64,000 nucleotides of DNA from Daedaleopsis sinensis (GCA_033807695.1 CM066302.1:4154001-4218000); one strand, 5' to 3'; counted from the first letter of the stretch, positions 9,950 to 20,976 are shown. Program-made: numbers and translations. Notes: generated by a model from the sequence alone, not told the origin.

Positions 9950-11587
9950 CAGAGTTCGTGGCGCCCACGAATAACGCTCGTGAAAAGGCTTCATCAAGAT
10001 GCAGGTTCGTGACAAGTTCGTGATCAAATAAGTTCGTGAACGCCATCATGGTGACCACGAAGATGGAATACATGATATATGTTCGTGAAATACACGCACC
10101 GAGGACAGAGGTTCTGATCCCCCGAGCGCTAGTTCTCGAATTTGGTCGCCAGGGAGGAGAAGCGCCGACTTTCCTCTGTTTGTCCCTGTTTAAGTAGTGG
10201 CGTTCAGAGGCAACGCGACGATTTCGGAAGACTTGTCCTTCCTCCCTCCTCCAACTGAGATCCTTCCCTCTACTGTGCCCTTCTGAGTCTGTTCTGAGTC
10301 GTCAAAGTCTATCTCAGGTCTCACTACTCAGTACTCTGCAGTCTCTCTCGTGCTGGCTTACAGATTCATGGACATGTTCTCACCTCGATGTCTGTCCCTA
10401 AGCTCTTAGGCCTAGGTCTACTACGGCGACCCATGCCTCTCTCCCTTCTACACCCAAGACATACAAGTTGGTCAGCACGAAGTTCGGGACACCGAGTGAG
10501 TCATTCCCATAGTAATTAGCGATTCACTAGTCACTTCTTCAAGTTACACTCCGCAAGCGATGTTTCAACGCTCCTCACCGTTACCTTGTCCACACCAATG
10601 AAGGCAGTCCATATAGTGGGTATGTGTGTCGATCCTCATATATGCTATGCCCGTGTACTCACGATCTTGCCGCTTCCGATCTCCTTCGCCGGTAAGTCAC
10701 CATGCTCCCTCCTGATGTGGACCGACAAGTGTCAGACAAGTCTACGCCAGCGCCCTGACAGCTCGTTTTGTTGCGGGACACGTTACACAGTCCAGCGACG
10801 GCACAGGCGACAGCGGAACTCTCCCGCCCCGCTGCCACTTCGCTACCTCACGGTGGCGGCAGGACGAGCAGAACACGCTCAAGCCGCCCCCGCTGATCGA
10901 CGACTCGACGTCCGCGCTCGACTACAAGCGCACGCTACGGCACCGCCCGCCACCGCTGCCGTCTTCTACTACACCCCGCCGCCGAGCCTGCAGCTGTTCA
11001 AGAAGTGAGCGTTCGTTTTTCCCCTTCCCTTCTCCTATCTCGGGCAGTGACCTAAGGAGATTGTGCCAATACTGACGTCCAGCGTGCACGGCTCTGGGTG
11101 TGGCATGCGCTGCAATGTCTCTGGCAGAACGAGCTCCATACCGTCTGCTTGAACCTACCTGTAGGTGTTGTTCTTTTTTGGCGCATCGTATCTCCATGTC
11201 GCGTCCTCGCATGTGGGCCCACCTCTGTACCGCCTAGTGTATAGTAGATTCTATGAATGCATATGTTTGATGACATATTCGTGGTGTGCATGAATCTGCA
11301 TCGTGAATTCATAAGTAGTGCTGAGTGCGTACTGTTCATGAAGATGCATCCTGTGATTCACGAACATAATGTGCTGTAAATGCACGAATGTACTGCATGA
11401 TGTTCACGATACAGGTAGTACCACATACATCGTGATGTGGGACAGTTTCTCTATGATTATCACGAACATTTTCACGAACCTGTCGGGTTACGCGCTTAAA
11501 GATATATTTGTAACTATCATGAATGTGATACGTTATATTCACGAACATAACATACTGATCCTCTTCGTGCACACCACGAACTTCCAG
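9950..11587. mobile_element. Probable non-autonomous DNA transposon with subterminal repeats
   Basis: The left 140 bases carry TTCGTGA at 10006, 10017, 10033 and 10082, plus variants. The right 240 bases carry the reverse complement TCACGAA at 11358, 11460, 11472 and 11539, plus variants. Oppositely oriented clusters of one short word at the two ends are typical of transposase-binding subterminal repeats in hAT- or CACTA-like elements. Imperfect terminal inverted repeats are visible: CAGAGTTCGTGG at 9950, and near 11587 the complement of CTGGAAGTTCGTGG. I found no target duplication and no transposase gene. The boundaries are approximate. Confidence 0.6.
10780..11008 (+). pseudogene. GC-rich captured gene fragment inside the DNA transposon
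   Basis: This is an abruptly GC-rich island within an AT-richer element, with open frames on the plus strand rich in Pro, Arg and Ala. It looks like host coding sequence picked up by the element. The origin is not recognisable. It may be simple GC-rich sequence with no coding history. Confidence 0.3.
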
Positions 11588-11834
11588 GCACACAGTGCTA
11601 GTATGCTACTCAGGGTGACATTCAAGTAGTACTGTTGGCGCCTGAGCCTCGGATCTCGGACTCGTCGAGGAGAAGCTACTACTACATATATACACGATAG
11701 TGCAAGTGCCTCAATAACCTACTTTATGATGCTGTAGATATGCATCCTCAGGGACAAGACAATCATATGTACACATATTACCAGTGGGCGAGCTGGCAGG
11801 ACTGAGGAGACTCGAGACTCGAGAGGAGTCGGTC

Positions 11835-11914
11835 TCTCGGTCCGCTTCAACAGACGCCGTCGGGCTGCTCCGCATCAAGTTCAACTTGAACTTGAACTTG
11901 AACTTGAACTTGAA
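11835..11914 (+). repeat. Direct-repeat block B, right copy, with TTGAAC microsatellite
   Basis: This copy of block B (about 11835-11895) runs into about five tandem TTGAAC hexamers (about 11885-11914), then into the right inverted arm. Confidence 0.8.
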
Positions 11915-12084
11915 CACACGGCGACTGAAAGTTAACTCCGAAGTTGAACTTGAAATTTGTCAAGTCGAACCAAAGCATTCCACTGCAATATGAACTTACT
12001 CGTGTTCAACCTCAATACTTCCACACTCAACACGAATAAATGCGCTTGAAAGCCCCAAATCTGAAGTCGAATGTTTTTGTCCGC
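11908..12084 (-). repeat. Right inverted-repeat arm (A)
   Basis: This arm is the reverse complement of 9040-9170 with an internal insertion of about 50 bases. Its outer edge, GCGGGATCCCGTCAT at about 12083-12097, also occurs as reverse complement at about 8278-8292. Confidence 0.75.
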
Positions 12085-12115
12085 GGGATCCCGTCATAGG
12101 AATACGGCAAGTTCC

Positions 12116-12201
12116 GGGTGCCTCAGTTCAAGTTCCCGCGGGTGCCTCAGTTCAACTTTTCCCATGGGTGCCTCAGTTCAAGTTCTGGGTGCCTCAGATC
12201 T
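12116..12201 (+). repeat. Tandem repeat of GGGTGCCTCAGTTCAAGTTC-type units
   Basis: Four units start at about 12116, 12140, 12166 and 12187, spaced 21-26 bases. Each begins GGGTGCCTCAG. The first three continue TTCAA. The array abuts the left edge of duplicated segment D1. Confidence 0.8.
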
Positions 12202-12261
12202 ATCACAACCGCCGACTCGGACATAGCACGCCCACCGTGACGGACATACTTATACCAAGCA

Positions 12262-12268
12262 TATAAAA
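12262..12268 (+). promoter_or_regulatory. TATA box of the D1 gene
   Basis: TATAAAA lies 119 bases upstream of the ATG at 12381. It is conserved in the paralogous promoter at 20278. Confidence 0.6.
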
Positions 12269-12380
12269 CCTACCCGGAGAGGTATGCTCTGCACTCTGCA
12301 CAACCGTCGAGCCCTATCTTCCTTAACTGCCCACCATCCCACTAGACTTCCTTCACATCATCCGCGCCTGGCACCTCAGA

Positions 12381-12920
12381 ATGTCGTCCAACCCCACATG
12401 GCAGCTGCTTAAAGATCCAGAGTGGAGATTCGGGTTCGATTTCTGTTCGGATGAACATTTTGAAGTCATCGTACAGCGATTCAAGGACGCACGTGAGGAA
12501 GGGATGATAAAAGTGCGCCTACCGTTGGAGTCGTATATCGGCTGTAAAGCGCCAAGCGTGGAGGATAGAAAGTCTGCTGTTAGATTCTGGCTCCACAGAA
12601 GATTCGAGCAGCTTGCCAAGATCAAGAACCTCACATACCATTTTTCTGTCGAGGGCCTCTCTGATTACGTCTGGGATACGGAAGATTCGGCCCAACATGC
12701 CCTGATCACATTCGCCTCAAAGAGGTCGCCTTCGAAGCCCACATGGGAGGACGCCGAGAAGGATTGGCCCAGCGAGCTACTACAGCCGCATTCGGAGGAG
12801 TTCAAAACGCTATGTCATTTTTTCGGGAAGCCCAGTTGGTACATGGCGTACGATGATGCGAAGAAGCTGGGGCTTTGCAAAAATCGGAATGATGACAATA
12901 AGGCATGCAAGCACGCATAA
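12381..12920 (+). CDS. Small orphan protein, paralogue of 20407-20976
   Basis: This intronless gene encodes 179 residues. It aligns along its length with the 189-residue product at 20407-20976. Shared landmarks are W(R/K)(F/L)GFDFC near residue 16, RFKDA, LAKIKN in the middle, TWED, WP.EL, and a C-terminal FFGKP.WYM block followed by AKK. There is no signal peptide or membrane segment, and it is rich in charged and aromatic residues. I do not recognise the family. A conserved TATA box and conserved start support expression. Protein identity between the copies looks no higher than, and perhaps lower than, identity in the flanking non-coding DNA, which may mean fast evolution. Confidence 0.65.
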   Translation: MSSNPTWQLLKDPEWRFGFDFCSDEHFEVIVQRFKDAREEGMIKVRLPLESYIGCKAPSVEDRKSAVRFWLHRRFEQLAKIKNLTYHFSVEGLSDYVWDTEDSAQHALITFASKRSPSKPTWEDAEKDWPSELLQPHSEEFKTLCHFFGKPSWYMAYDDAKKLGLCKNRNDDNKACKHA

Positions 12921-14379
12921 GCATAGGTATGTAGTGTTGACTCCCCGTATAACGTGGGTTACGGGCTGATCATACTATTAGCCTGTACAGAAGGTAGCGA
13001 CTTACCGCTCTGGCTTCGGCCCTCAATGCCATCATGTACGACCATGCTTTTGCTCTCCTAGCACATCGTGGGGCCACATCTGACGTGTAGTTTGCACAGA
13101 GATGCGATCTCGATGCACTTTCGGTAGATACCAATGGCTGCCAGTGCTCGAGATTACGCCCCGCTTTCCACGTTCAATCGATCCTTCTCCTTCTTCAACC
13201 TGTACCCCTCAGATCGTGGTAGTCCTCACAATTGTACCACGCACCGTTTTTCTTGACAATGTATGCATTCTGGAATGTCCTACAACCGCCTTCCGAGTCC
13301 CCGCACAGCTGTAGTCCAAGTCCGCTCGTCGATTAGGTGTATGTTAAGAGATACAGCGACTCGAATCTTATTAACATCCGGCGCGACTCATCTGCCCACG
13401 TCACGAATACTTATCTGTTGAAGGTGAGCCTGGTCGACGCGTATTGCGAGCACGGCGTACTCTATCGCGCGGAGTGCGCTCCGAGGTCTCGAGCTAGATG
13501 TGTCCCCGCGTCCTCCGTACTTCATGTGTGAGTCGGAGAAGGGGCCTGCATGCACCCTCCAGAAGCTTCGGATGCTTGAAGTGTACAAGGCGGCGTCGAT
13601 GGACTGAGATAGCATCGCACGGCGCCGGGACACGCGCTGTCGCCACCTCGTGCTTCAGTCTGCCGCCGGGCAGCCGGGGGCGAACGATGGAGCGGACGTA
13701 AGCGTCGATGTAGCTACATCACGACGGGATGGTCGATGTGTCGTCCATAGAGATCATGCTGACAGACGTCACGGCCCCGCGCGCGAGCGTTCTCGCTCGA
13801 GACACCTAGAGCGTATGTGAACCTCGCGGTGTTCATAAGGAGGGTCGGGAGCGTAAAGGAGGGGAGAGAAATTGAGGAATGACTCACCGGTACGCGCATT
13901 AGGCCTCTCCAGCCCATCTATTCCCGCGTCCTGGCCAGTATATATTGGCGGAACGCCACGGCGATATAAGCGCGTCATAGCGGACCATGAAAAGAAGGAG
14001 AGAGCAGGAGATATGCGTACCTATGAGGCATCCGTTCCATCCGTTCGTTTCTGTGTTCGACTCGGAGTGTCCGCACCACTGAGATTGCACAGTATGCAAG
14101 CTCTGCGGGGGAGCGGGTTTGTTCTGGGCTTGTTCCAGAATCTGAAGAGAAGAGAAGTGGAGGCGCACCGATTTGTGTTGCACGATCTGCTAGTCTCTCA
14201 TGTGGTATATCCTGCATGGGTGCTGAAAGCATCCACCTTGTTCTCACTTTGTCGCGATCGAGAGAAGGGCAGGGGAGTGGATGAGAGACGACGTACAGAT
14301 CCGAGTTGGTCTTCGTATTCTCCTCTACGATGCCGAGCATCTGAGAGAATCTAGCCACGTAAACTTTCACTCTGGTCAT
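12921..14379. other. Non-coding part of D1
   Basis: No gene is recognised. Long blocks match D2 around 20980-22340, for example the pair around 13550-13600 and 21650-21700. Splice-donor-like complements (GACTCACC or CTTATC contexts) fall at matching places in both copies on the minus strand, suggesting a decayed minus-strand transcription unit. Confidence 0.45.
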
Positions 14380-14706
14380 TATCGTCGCATTCATTTTCCT
14401 GTAGCAGGGATTCGTGTGCTATCGACTCGTTCTAGAGAGATCCTTGCAGCTTGATGATGGAGCCTTGAACGATCGTCGCTCGCCACGTTCAGTGCGGTCG
14501 CCAAGGTCGCTACAGCGACTTGAATTGTTTTATCCTGCAAGGAGTTGAGTCACTATCAGCATAGATGTGGTGAACATACCTTAGTCAACACCCTCGATGG
14601 CCTCGCGAATGAGTTGTGTGCCTACGCACCTCCTCGTCTAGATGAGCTTGATTCCAACGTTTGAACGCCCAGATCTGGAAACCACGACTCGGCGCTTATC
14701 AATCCC
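14380..14706 (-). pseudogene. Decayed minus-strand gene fragment divergent from the PH-gene copy (D1)
   Basis: Two exon-like stretches sit on the minus strand. The first ends at a GTATGT donor at 14579 and matches the D2 exon at 24242-24369, but it has a stop and a 2-base loss. The second begins after a TTGCAG acceptor at 14534 and reads about 47 open codons (starting DKTIQVAVATLATALN). Together with D2 this points to one ancestral gene whose two copies have decayed differently. The family is unknown. Confidence 0.4.
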
Positions 14707-14799
14707 CCACAGGGTGCACGTGATCGTGACGGCTCAGCAGTCCGGAGGCCGCTCTTGCCAACGTCCACCTCGAGCTCGTCGTCGCCGCCGGCCCCGACG

Positions 14800-15109
14800 A
14801 TGGCTGCAGACGACAGATCCCTCAAGATCGCCGCCAGACTCGGTGAGCTCGCCCTGAGCCCGACTCCCCCGCATCGCTAACGCCCATTAATCCCCCGCCA
14901 CAGTCTGCACCGACCAATGGCTCGTCACCCACGTCGACCCCGCCTGGTCCATCTCCGTCCTCAAGCAGTATCTCCTCCGCAGGTTTCTGCTCGCCTCCGA
15001 CGTCGAGAACAATCCCCGCGCCATTCCCGTCTCTCCTCGCAAGACCTGCCGCCGCTCACTGTCTCCCATCACATTCGCCGCCCCCACCCCCCGCAAGGCC
15101 CTCGTCGCC
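14800..15109 (+). pseudogene. Truncated copy of the PH-domain gene 5' end (exon 1, intron 1, part of exon 2)
   Basis: ATG at 14800, 14 codons, a GTGAGC...ACAG intron and the start of exon 2 match 24469-24795 with few differences (for example an Arg to Cys change). Similarity ends sharply at 15109, after the codons for ALVA. The downstream sequence is unrelated to the PH gene, so this copy cannot make the PH domain. Confidence 0.85.
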
Positions 15110-18100
15110 AGATACACAATCTGATCTCGAGATACCCTTCCAGCTTCCCTCTCACCCTTCAAGGCATCCAGCGTCAAGAGCGGGCCCGAAGATGAGCTCG
15201 TCTGGTCTGTCGGAGCACTGAGCAGCAGCCCTATACCCAAATTAAGCATGCCCGTTGCACAGACGGTCCAATTCGCTGACACTCACCACTCACAGATCCC
15301 GGGGAGCTCCAGCAAGCTCTCTCGCAGCTCGGCGGCGCACACGGTACCCTCGAGGTCAGCACACATACACTCTTCTTGCATCAGCACTGACTCACATGTC
15401 CGCTCCGAACGCGTCGCTGCTGTCACACAGGCGCAGTGGGCACGACTCGGATCAGTCACGCACACGCTGCTGCAGGAGCCCGCCGCCCCGGGGAGTCCGC
15501 CGCCCTCGTGGTGCGATAGTGTTCACGGGTGATGGTGTACACGCTTTCCGCCGTCTTCCGGTAGCGGCTCACCGTGGCTGAAATGGTCCATAAGTAAGTA
15601 CACCCCGCCACTCGCTACGGCGTACGTTCAGGAGCTCACCATTGTGCAGATCCCTCGGAGTCGTAGGCAGCCGGTCGCGGTCGCAATGCTGCCAGCTGAC
15701 TTATGCGCACCACGGTAAGCTAGTCCGAGTCGGACTCGGACTGCACCTCCGCATGCGAGCTGAGATCTGATGAGCAGCTGCTCTGCACACCGGATAGCGT
15801 TCGTGTCCGTGCAGCATTCGCGCGCACCACTGGCTCCCGGCGACAGATCACTGCTGCGATGGTACAGGAGTAAGTACATCCCGTCAGCGTACACATCATT
15901 GCACGAGCTCACCATTATCACGATAACTTCACAGTTCCCGCGCGCCGCGAAGTCGGTCTGCCACCCCGATAGGTCCCGCACTTCCCGCTAGAAGCTGACT
16001 GGCCAGTTGTGATCACGCTCGTAGATGCTACCAGCTTTGGGAGTCGGCCCGCCTCGCGCACATCAGCAGGCTCCCGGGGAGATGCACGACGCGGGAAGGG
16101 TGTTCCGAGTGCGTGAGTGCCGCTCGAGACTCTATCCCGCGTCCACGACAGTAAGCACGCCGTCTGAATCACCTACAGGAGCAAGTCGAGCAGTCAGCTC
16201 GTCACCGGGAGGCACGGTGGCTAGCGTGCGCGCCTCTCGCCTTTCACCATCCGGCCGCACACGCACCTGCTAGAATCCACGATCAACCTACACGCCGGAC
16301 CCCCGGGGGTAGCTCACCCTCATTGACGCCACACGGTTCCGACTCCGAGCACGCCCGTACGTCCCTTTCGCGCCCGTGTCCCGCTCTGTCCGGCTGCGAG
16401 GCGTCCGCATGCGTAACAACCAGCATGCAGAACGTCCGAGACCGCTCGCCGACACGCTTTGAGCTCGTACGAGCAGCGAGCGGCCGCGCCCGAAATCGCA
16501 GGCGGCACGCGGCACGAGCCGTCCGACTCCAGCTCCTCCCGGACCTCTCAACCCGCCGTCACATTCAGCGCGAGCGGCGGCGCGGCGGGGCAGGGCGTGT
16601 GACGGGTGCCGGGCTCGACGTGGCGAGAGCGCACATTGACTCGGAGACTCGGATCCTACACGTCGTAGCCGCTGTACGCCGTCGGACTCGGATGGGATGG
16701 ACTTCGTAGTACATGGTTAAAGTCAGCTGTACTATACAAAGTGAGTGTACGTCATTGCATGTACTTCGCTGTAGAAGCTCACCGTCGCATGCGCTCGTCC
16801 AGCCACGCCCAGCTGCGTGCCAGCTTCCTGCTGGAGGCTCGAGTCGGACCCCACCCGCGCCCACGACGGACGTGAATCGCGACCCCGGGCCCGGGGATGT
16901 ACGTGCTGTCTCGAGGTCAATACGCACGCGTGTCCATCCGAGTCCGTCCGGGACGCTGACGTGCGGGCTTCGTAGATGCTCAACGTGTCCTAACAAGTCT
17001 CGCGGCCCCGCTTTAGAACCGGGCGCATCAGCGCTCGGAATCGAGAGCAGGGCCGCTCTGACAGACGTCCCGCGGTCTGCACCACTGACCGGTGCGCCAC
17101 ACACGGCTCTCGCACGAGCATCCACCGTCGCTCTGCTGCTAGGTGAGTGAGCCATCTCTGCACGTGGACCCGCCGTGACACTCACATCAGGCTCCCTCCG
17201 GACTTTATGCACGCGTTCGCGCACGAGGGCGATCGGCCGTGACTCGTGAGTGTCACATCTATTTCGCATTCCGCGCCCGAAGTCGTATCTAACAATACAG
17301 GGTGTCGGTGACTAACTGATAGAGGCCGTGTAGACGCACCCGGGCCCTTGCTGCCATGCGACCGCGTCCTTACCGCTTACCCAGGACTGCACGCGATGGC
17401 CTCCGAGTCGTTTGCGGGCGGACAGAACCGGGGGTGAAGGCCACGGTACGTACTTGAGTCTTGAGTCTTGGCACGGCGTACCTTCTGCACTGAGACATCC
17501 GCCCTTGACCCTACATCCGTGTCCCGTGTCCCGTGTCCCTTGCTCGGAGTCCGAGTGTTGACTTCTGCGCGAGGAAGACACGGCGGGAGTTGCTTACCGT
17601 GAACTCTCCTAGGTCTCAGCCAGTCACGACGGTTCGTGAACGTCTAGGCAGCTGCGGCCGCTCTCGCCCGCTAGAACAACACTCGCCGTGCGCCCTGATT
17701 CTGCTCGACGACGGTACGTCGCTCCGGCCGTGCTCGCAGCGATCCCGGACGATGCTGACCACGCGCCAGGTCGCGAGGCACGCGGGTGCGATGATGTCCA
17801 TCTGTACCTTCACCGAATTCTCGCCCACGTATACCTGTCCCTGCTGCGATTCGCGTGAGTCGTCGCAGGTCTGTTTATGTTTGCGAGAATGTACTCACCC
17901 GACTGCGCAGGCCTCCTCCGTGTCCGCGTCCATGGCCGAGGCCACGACGGCGCGCAGGCGCGCCGCCCACCGTACGCGCAAGCTTGCGACGGCCGACGGC
18001 CACTCGCTCAGGTCGTCAGCCGGACGCCTCTCAACGTAGCACAGGTCCGGCCGCCCGCCGCCCGGACGGTACGTCGCACTGGCCGTGTTTTCGGCGATCC

Positions 18101-19620
18101 TAGATGATGCTAACGCGACCCACTACCGAGGCCATCCGCCGCGGTGCTCTGACGCGTCCGCGCGGAGCGCACGACGCGCAGCGTGGGCCTGTCGCACACA
18201 GCGCGTGTCACTGTCAGCATCGCAGACGGACAGGTTCAAGTCCTGTAGATACATAGATGCGCGCGTATGCGCGCGTCGGGACGCATTGCTTACCTGCTGC
18301 TTATTGCCACGTGCAGAGCGAGCGAGTCCGCCCACGGGTGCCGACGGGCGGGAGGGCTGTGCACGGTACACGGTACACGATACACGGATCCGGACGACGG
18401 TGTCCGTGTCCGTGTCCCATCCGTGCACACTCCTCCGAGTCACCGAGTCTTGAGGACTCGACGTCCGAACGGTGTGTCACATCGACGCCGTCCGCGCTGC
18501 TGCCCACGATGTGTCGAGGCCGTTCGCGAGACGGCATGTGCGTGCGGCTCGAGAACGGTCCCGGGTGCTCACCTAGTTCGTGCGCCGTGCGAGGCGGCGC
18601 GTCAGACGCGCTCCCGACGCCCGTGAAATCGCCCGAACGGCCGTTCTCGATTTCTCGACCTCGTCCGGGGGCGGCAGAGACGAGCTGGGTCGACGAGAAG
18701 CGGTCAGGGAACGCTGTCCGCGGGCTGTCCGCGGGGGTGGAGCACTCACGAGGCACGGCGACGGTGCGGGGGAGTTGTGGCGGAATTGGGCGGCGCGCGC
18801 CCGACGCACATGAAATCGCGCGAACGGCCGACTGTTCGACTCCGTCCGGGCGCGGCGGAAACGATCTGCGTCGACGGGAGACGCTGTCCGCGACGTTCGA
18901 GCACGAGCGACGTTCGAGCACGAGCGGCCGTGTTTTGGGCGGGCGATGGCGGAAGTTGGCACTCACCTGGTCGGGTTCGCAATTCGCAACGGCGTACCGT
19001 CGTGCCGCCTTGCTCGACGCCGCGGTGCGGTGTGCGCAGCCCGCACATCACGTCTGCGCAGGCCAGAGCTCGTTCCCGGCGTGGGGCGGCGGAACGATGA
19101 GCGGCGGCGAGGATCGGCGCGTGGGCGTGGGTGCTGTTCCGGAGCAAATGAGCTCGTTTGCGCTCAGTTGCGGGTCTGTAGGCCGTAAGCAGCGCGAGAT
19201 TGGGAGGTGAGAGTGACGGTGAGAGTCGCCAAAAAGCGAGTATGACTCGGTACACGGACTTGTCGCGTGTACAACGAGGGATAGGTGCGCCCACAGGCCC
19301 TGCCGTTGTGCTGCACACAGTTTGGGGGCGCGTCGAAAAGATTTGGGAGGGGACCGGGAGGTGGTGGCAGGTCGACGCTTCTCCAGACGATCTGGACTGG
19401 CGACGGCAGCGAGGTACTCGCCGAGCACTCGCATCTGGCGGTCCGATCTACGAGATGAACGGATGAGAGAGCTCACGTGCAGGATTGGACGCAATTGAGG
19501 GCGTGAAGTTGAGGCCACAGCGCACAGAACTGGCTACCATCGCCGTGCAGTCGTCCGGGTCGTCGAGGATGGGACAGAAAGAGATGGACGGCTTGGTGCT
19601 GAGGAGGGAAGGGATGCGAG
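15110..19620. other. GC-rich region without a recognisable gene
   Basis: There are many short Arg/Ser/Pro-rich frames on both strands but no domain signature. Small exon-like islands with splice-like borders appear, for example 15298-15353 (GELQQALSQLGGAHGTLE) between CACAG and GTCAGC. Simple repeats include GTGTCCC units at about 17517-17540 and TACACGGTACACG-type units at about 18364-18385. I cannot assemble a gene. Confidence 0.4.
18601..18960 (+). repeat. Degenerate two-unit tandem repeat, about 185 bases per unit
   Basis: Both units contain GTGAAATCGCCCGAACGGCCG-like and GTCGACGAGA-like words followed by CGCTGTCCGCG. The first runs from about 18601 and the second from about 18785. The second ends in a 17-base direct repeat (CGACGTTCGAGCACGAG) at about 18893-18925. 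Confidence 0.55.
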
Positions 19621-20214
19621 AGACCTGTACAACTAGTTAAAAATACTCTGAGCTAGTCCTCTGTAACTACCTGTGTTCAGTGAATCTATATAATTCACCC
19701 GGCCGTGTACTAGATGACCACCATGGTCGCCTTGCCGACGACCGACCAGCCTGGCCAAAAATTGGTGTCGTCACTTGTGTAGCATCTTGCCGGCTTTCGA
19801 CCAAGATCCGGGATGATCGATGATCATTGATTCTCTCGCTGCAACTTGTCTGACATATTGCTATACTGCGCAACACTCGGCCTCTTCTAACTAACAATCG
19901 AACGGGAGCCGTGATTCCTTCAACTAACCCACTATCAAAAGTACTAGTAATATGAGCCATACTAGTATCAATTGTCCTCTGACTCGTTGGTTTCCCGTAA
20001 CTATTCAACTAGACCGACTTCGTTATCTGACTCGTCCGAGTCTGGATGTTCCCGACAGTAGAGGAATTCATCTGCAAAGCAGTCCTCCATTGCCTTTCTC
20101 ATAGTGTTTCTCCCTCAGATTAGTAAGCGCCGCCTGTCGCCCCCGGCGCCGCCGGGGTGCCTCTCATGTCTATAGGTCCTCATCGTTTGCATAGGGGATC
20201 CGGAGACTGATCCT
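19621..20214. other. AT-richer spacer left of D2
   Basis: I see no gene. The GC content drops relative to the preceding 4 kb. Confidence 0.4.
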
Positions 20215-20277
20215 TAGGTGCCCACCGCCTCCGACATAGCACGCCCACTGAAACAGACATATACCGTTACCAGGTGA

Positions 20278-20284
20278 TATAAAA
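20278..20284 (+). promoter_or_regulatory. TATA box of the D2 gene
   Basis: TATAAAA lies 129 bases upstream of the ATG at 20407, in a promoter alignable with that at 12262. The word GACATAGCACGCCCAC is shared upstream of both. Confidence 0.6.
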
Positions 20285-20406
20285 CCCAGCGAGGTAATGC
20301 TCTGCACAATACTCACTGGCAACCTCTCTATCTGTCTGTTCCTTTCCAATCGTCTGATCACGTACCTACTAGATCTCTATCCCTTCACAACATCCACATT
20401 CACACC

Positions 20407-20976
20407 ATGTCGTCCGACCCCAAGCCACCGATGAAGTTCAACGATGACACTGAGTGGAAACTCGGGTTTGACTTCTGTCTTCATCACCTTCCACTCGTTG
20501 CAAGGCGATTCAAGGACGCAGCAGATGATCTGGAAGAATACCGTAACATCTTGAACGTGAACGACCTGCCAGAAGACCTCAGCAGCCTAAACTTGAACAA
20601 GGGCCTCGAGATGAATAGAGCATATGGCATCAGAATATGGCTCTGCGACGCATTCCAGGCTCTTGCCAAGATCAAGAACATCGAGAACCACCTCCGTGTC
20701 GACGACTACGGTGATTACGGCTGGGATGAGAGGGAATCGGCCAGACATATCATTATCCAATTCGGGGCAAAATCGATTTCTCCTACGAGGCCCACATGGG
20801 AAGACGTCACAACAAATTGGCCTAAAGAGCTACCACCCCTGGAATCGAAGGAGTTTGAAACACTTTCTCGTTTTTTCGGGAAGCCCGGCTGGTATATGTG
20901 CTTCGATTATGCGAAGAAACATAAGATTTTCAAAGCCAAGGAGGAGAATCTTCGTAAGGGATGCATGGAAGCATAG
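20407..20976 (+). CDS. Small orphan protein, paralogue of 12381-12920
   Basis: This intronless gene encodes 189 residues and is the D2 member of the pair. It keeps the landmarks W(K)LGFDFC, RFKDA, ALAKIKN, PTWED, WPKEL and FFGKPGWYM. It differs by an inserted Asn/Leu/Asp-rich stretch near residues 40-75 and a basic C-terminal tail (KAKEENLRKG). No signal peptide, membrane segment or known motif is seen. The common 3' flank begins right after the stop (GCATAGGTATGTAGTGTTGA in both copies), so the duplication included the whole gene and both flanks. Confidence 0.65.
   Translation: MSSDPKPPMKFNDDTEWKLGFDFCLHHLPLVARRFKDAADDLEEYRNILNVNDLPEDLSSLNLNKGLEMNRAYGIRIWLCDAFQALAKIKNIENHLRVDDYGDYGWDERESARHIIIQFGAKSISPTRPTWEDVTTNWPKELPPLESKEFETLSRFFGKPGWYMCFDYAKKHKIFKAKEENLRKGCMEA

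Larger units (their letters stand above)
12202..15109 (+). repeat. Segmental duplication D1 (paired with D2, about 20215-24795)
   Basis: D1 and D2 share order and orientation. They share a TATA-type promoter, a small gene, more than 1 kb of downstream non-coding sequence, and finally exon 1 and part of exon 2 of a PH-domain gene. Similarity is strongest at the PH-gene end (very few differences) and weaker elsewhere. D1 stops abruptly at 15109 inside a coding exon, so D1 is the truncated copy. Confidence 0.8.

Noticed and set aside
18227..18255. tRNA-like T-arm (ACAGG TTCAAGT CCTGT)
   Set aside because: The upstream sequence does not form the acceptor, D or anticodon arms, so this is an isolated hairpin.
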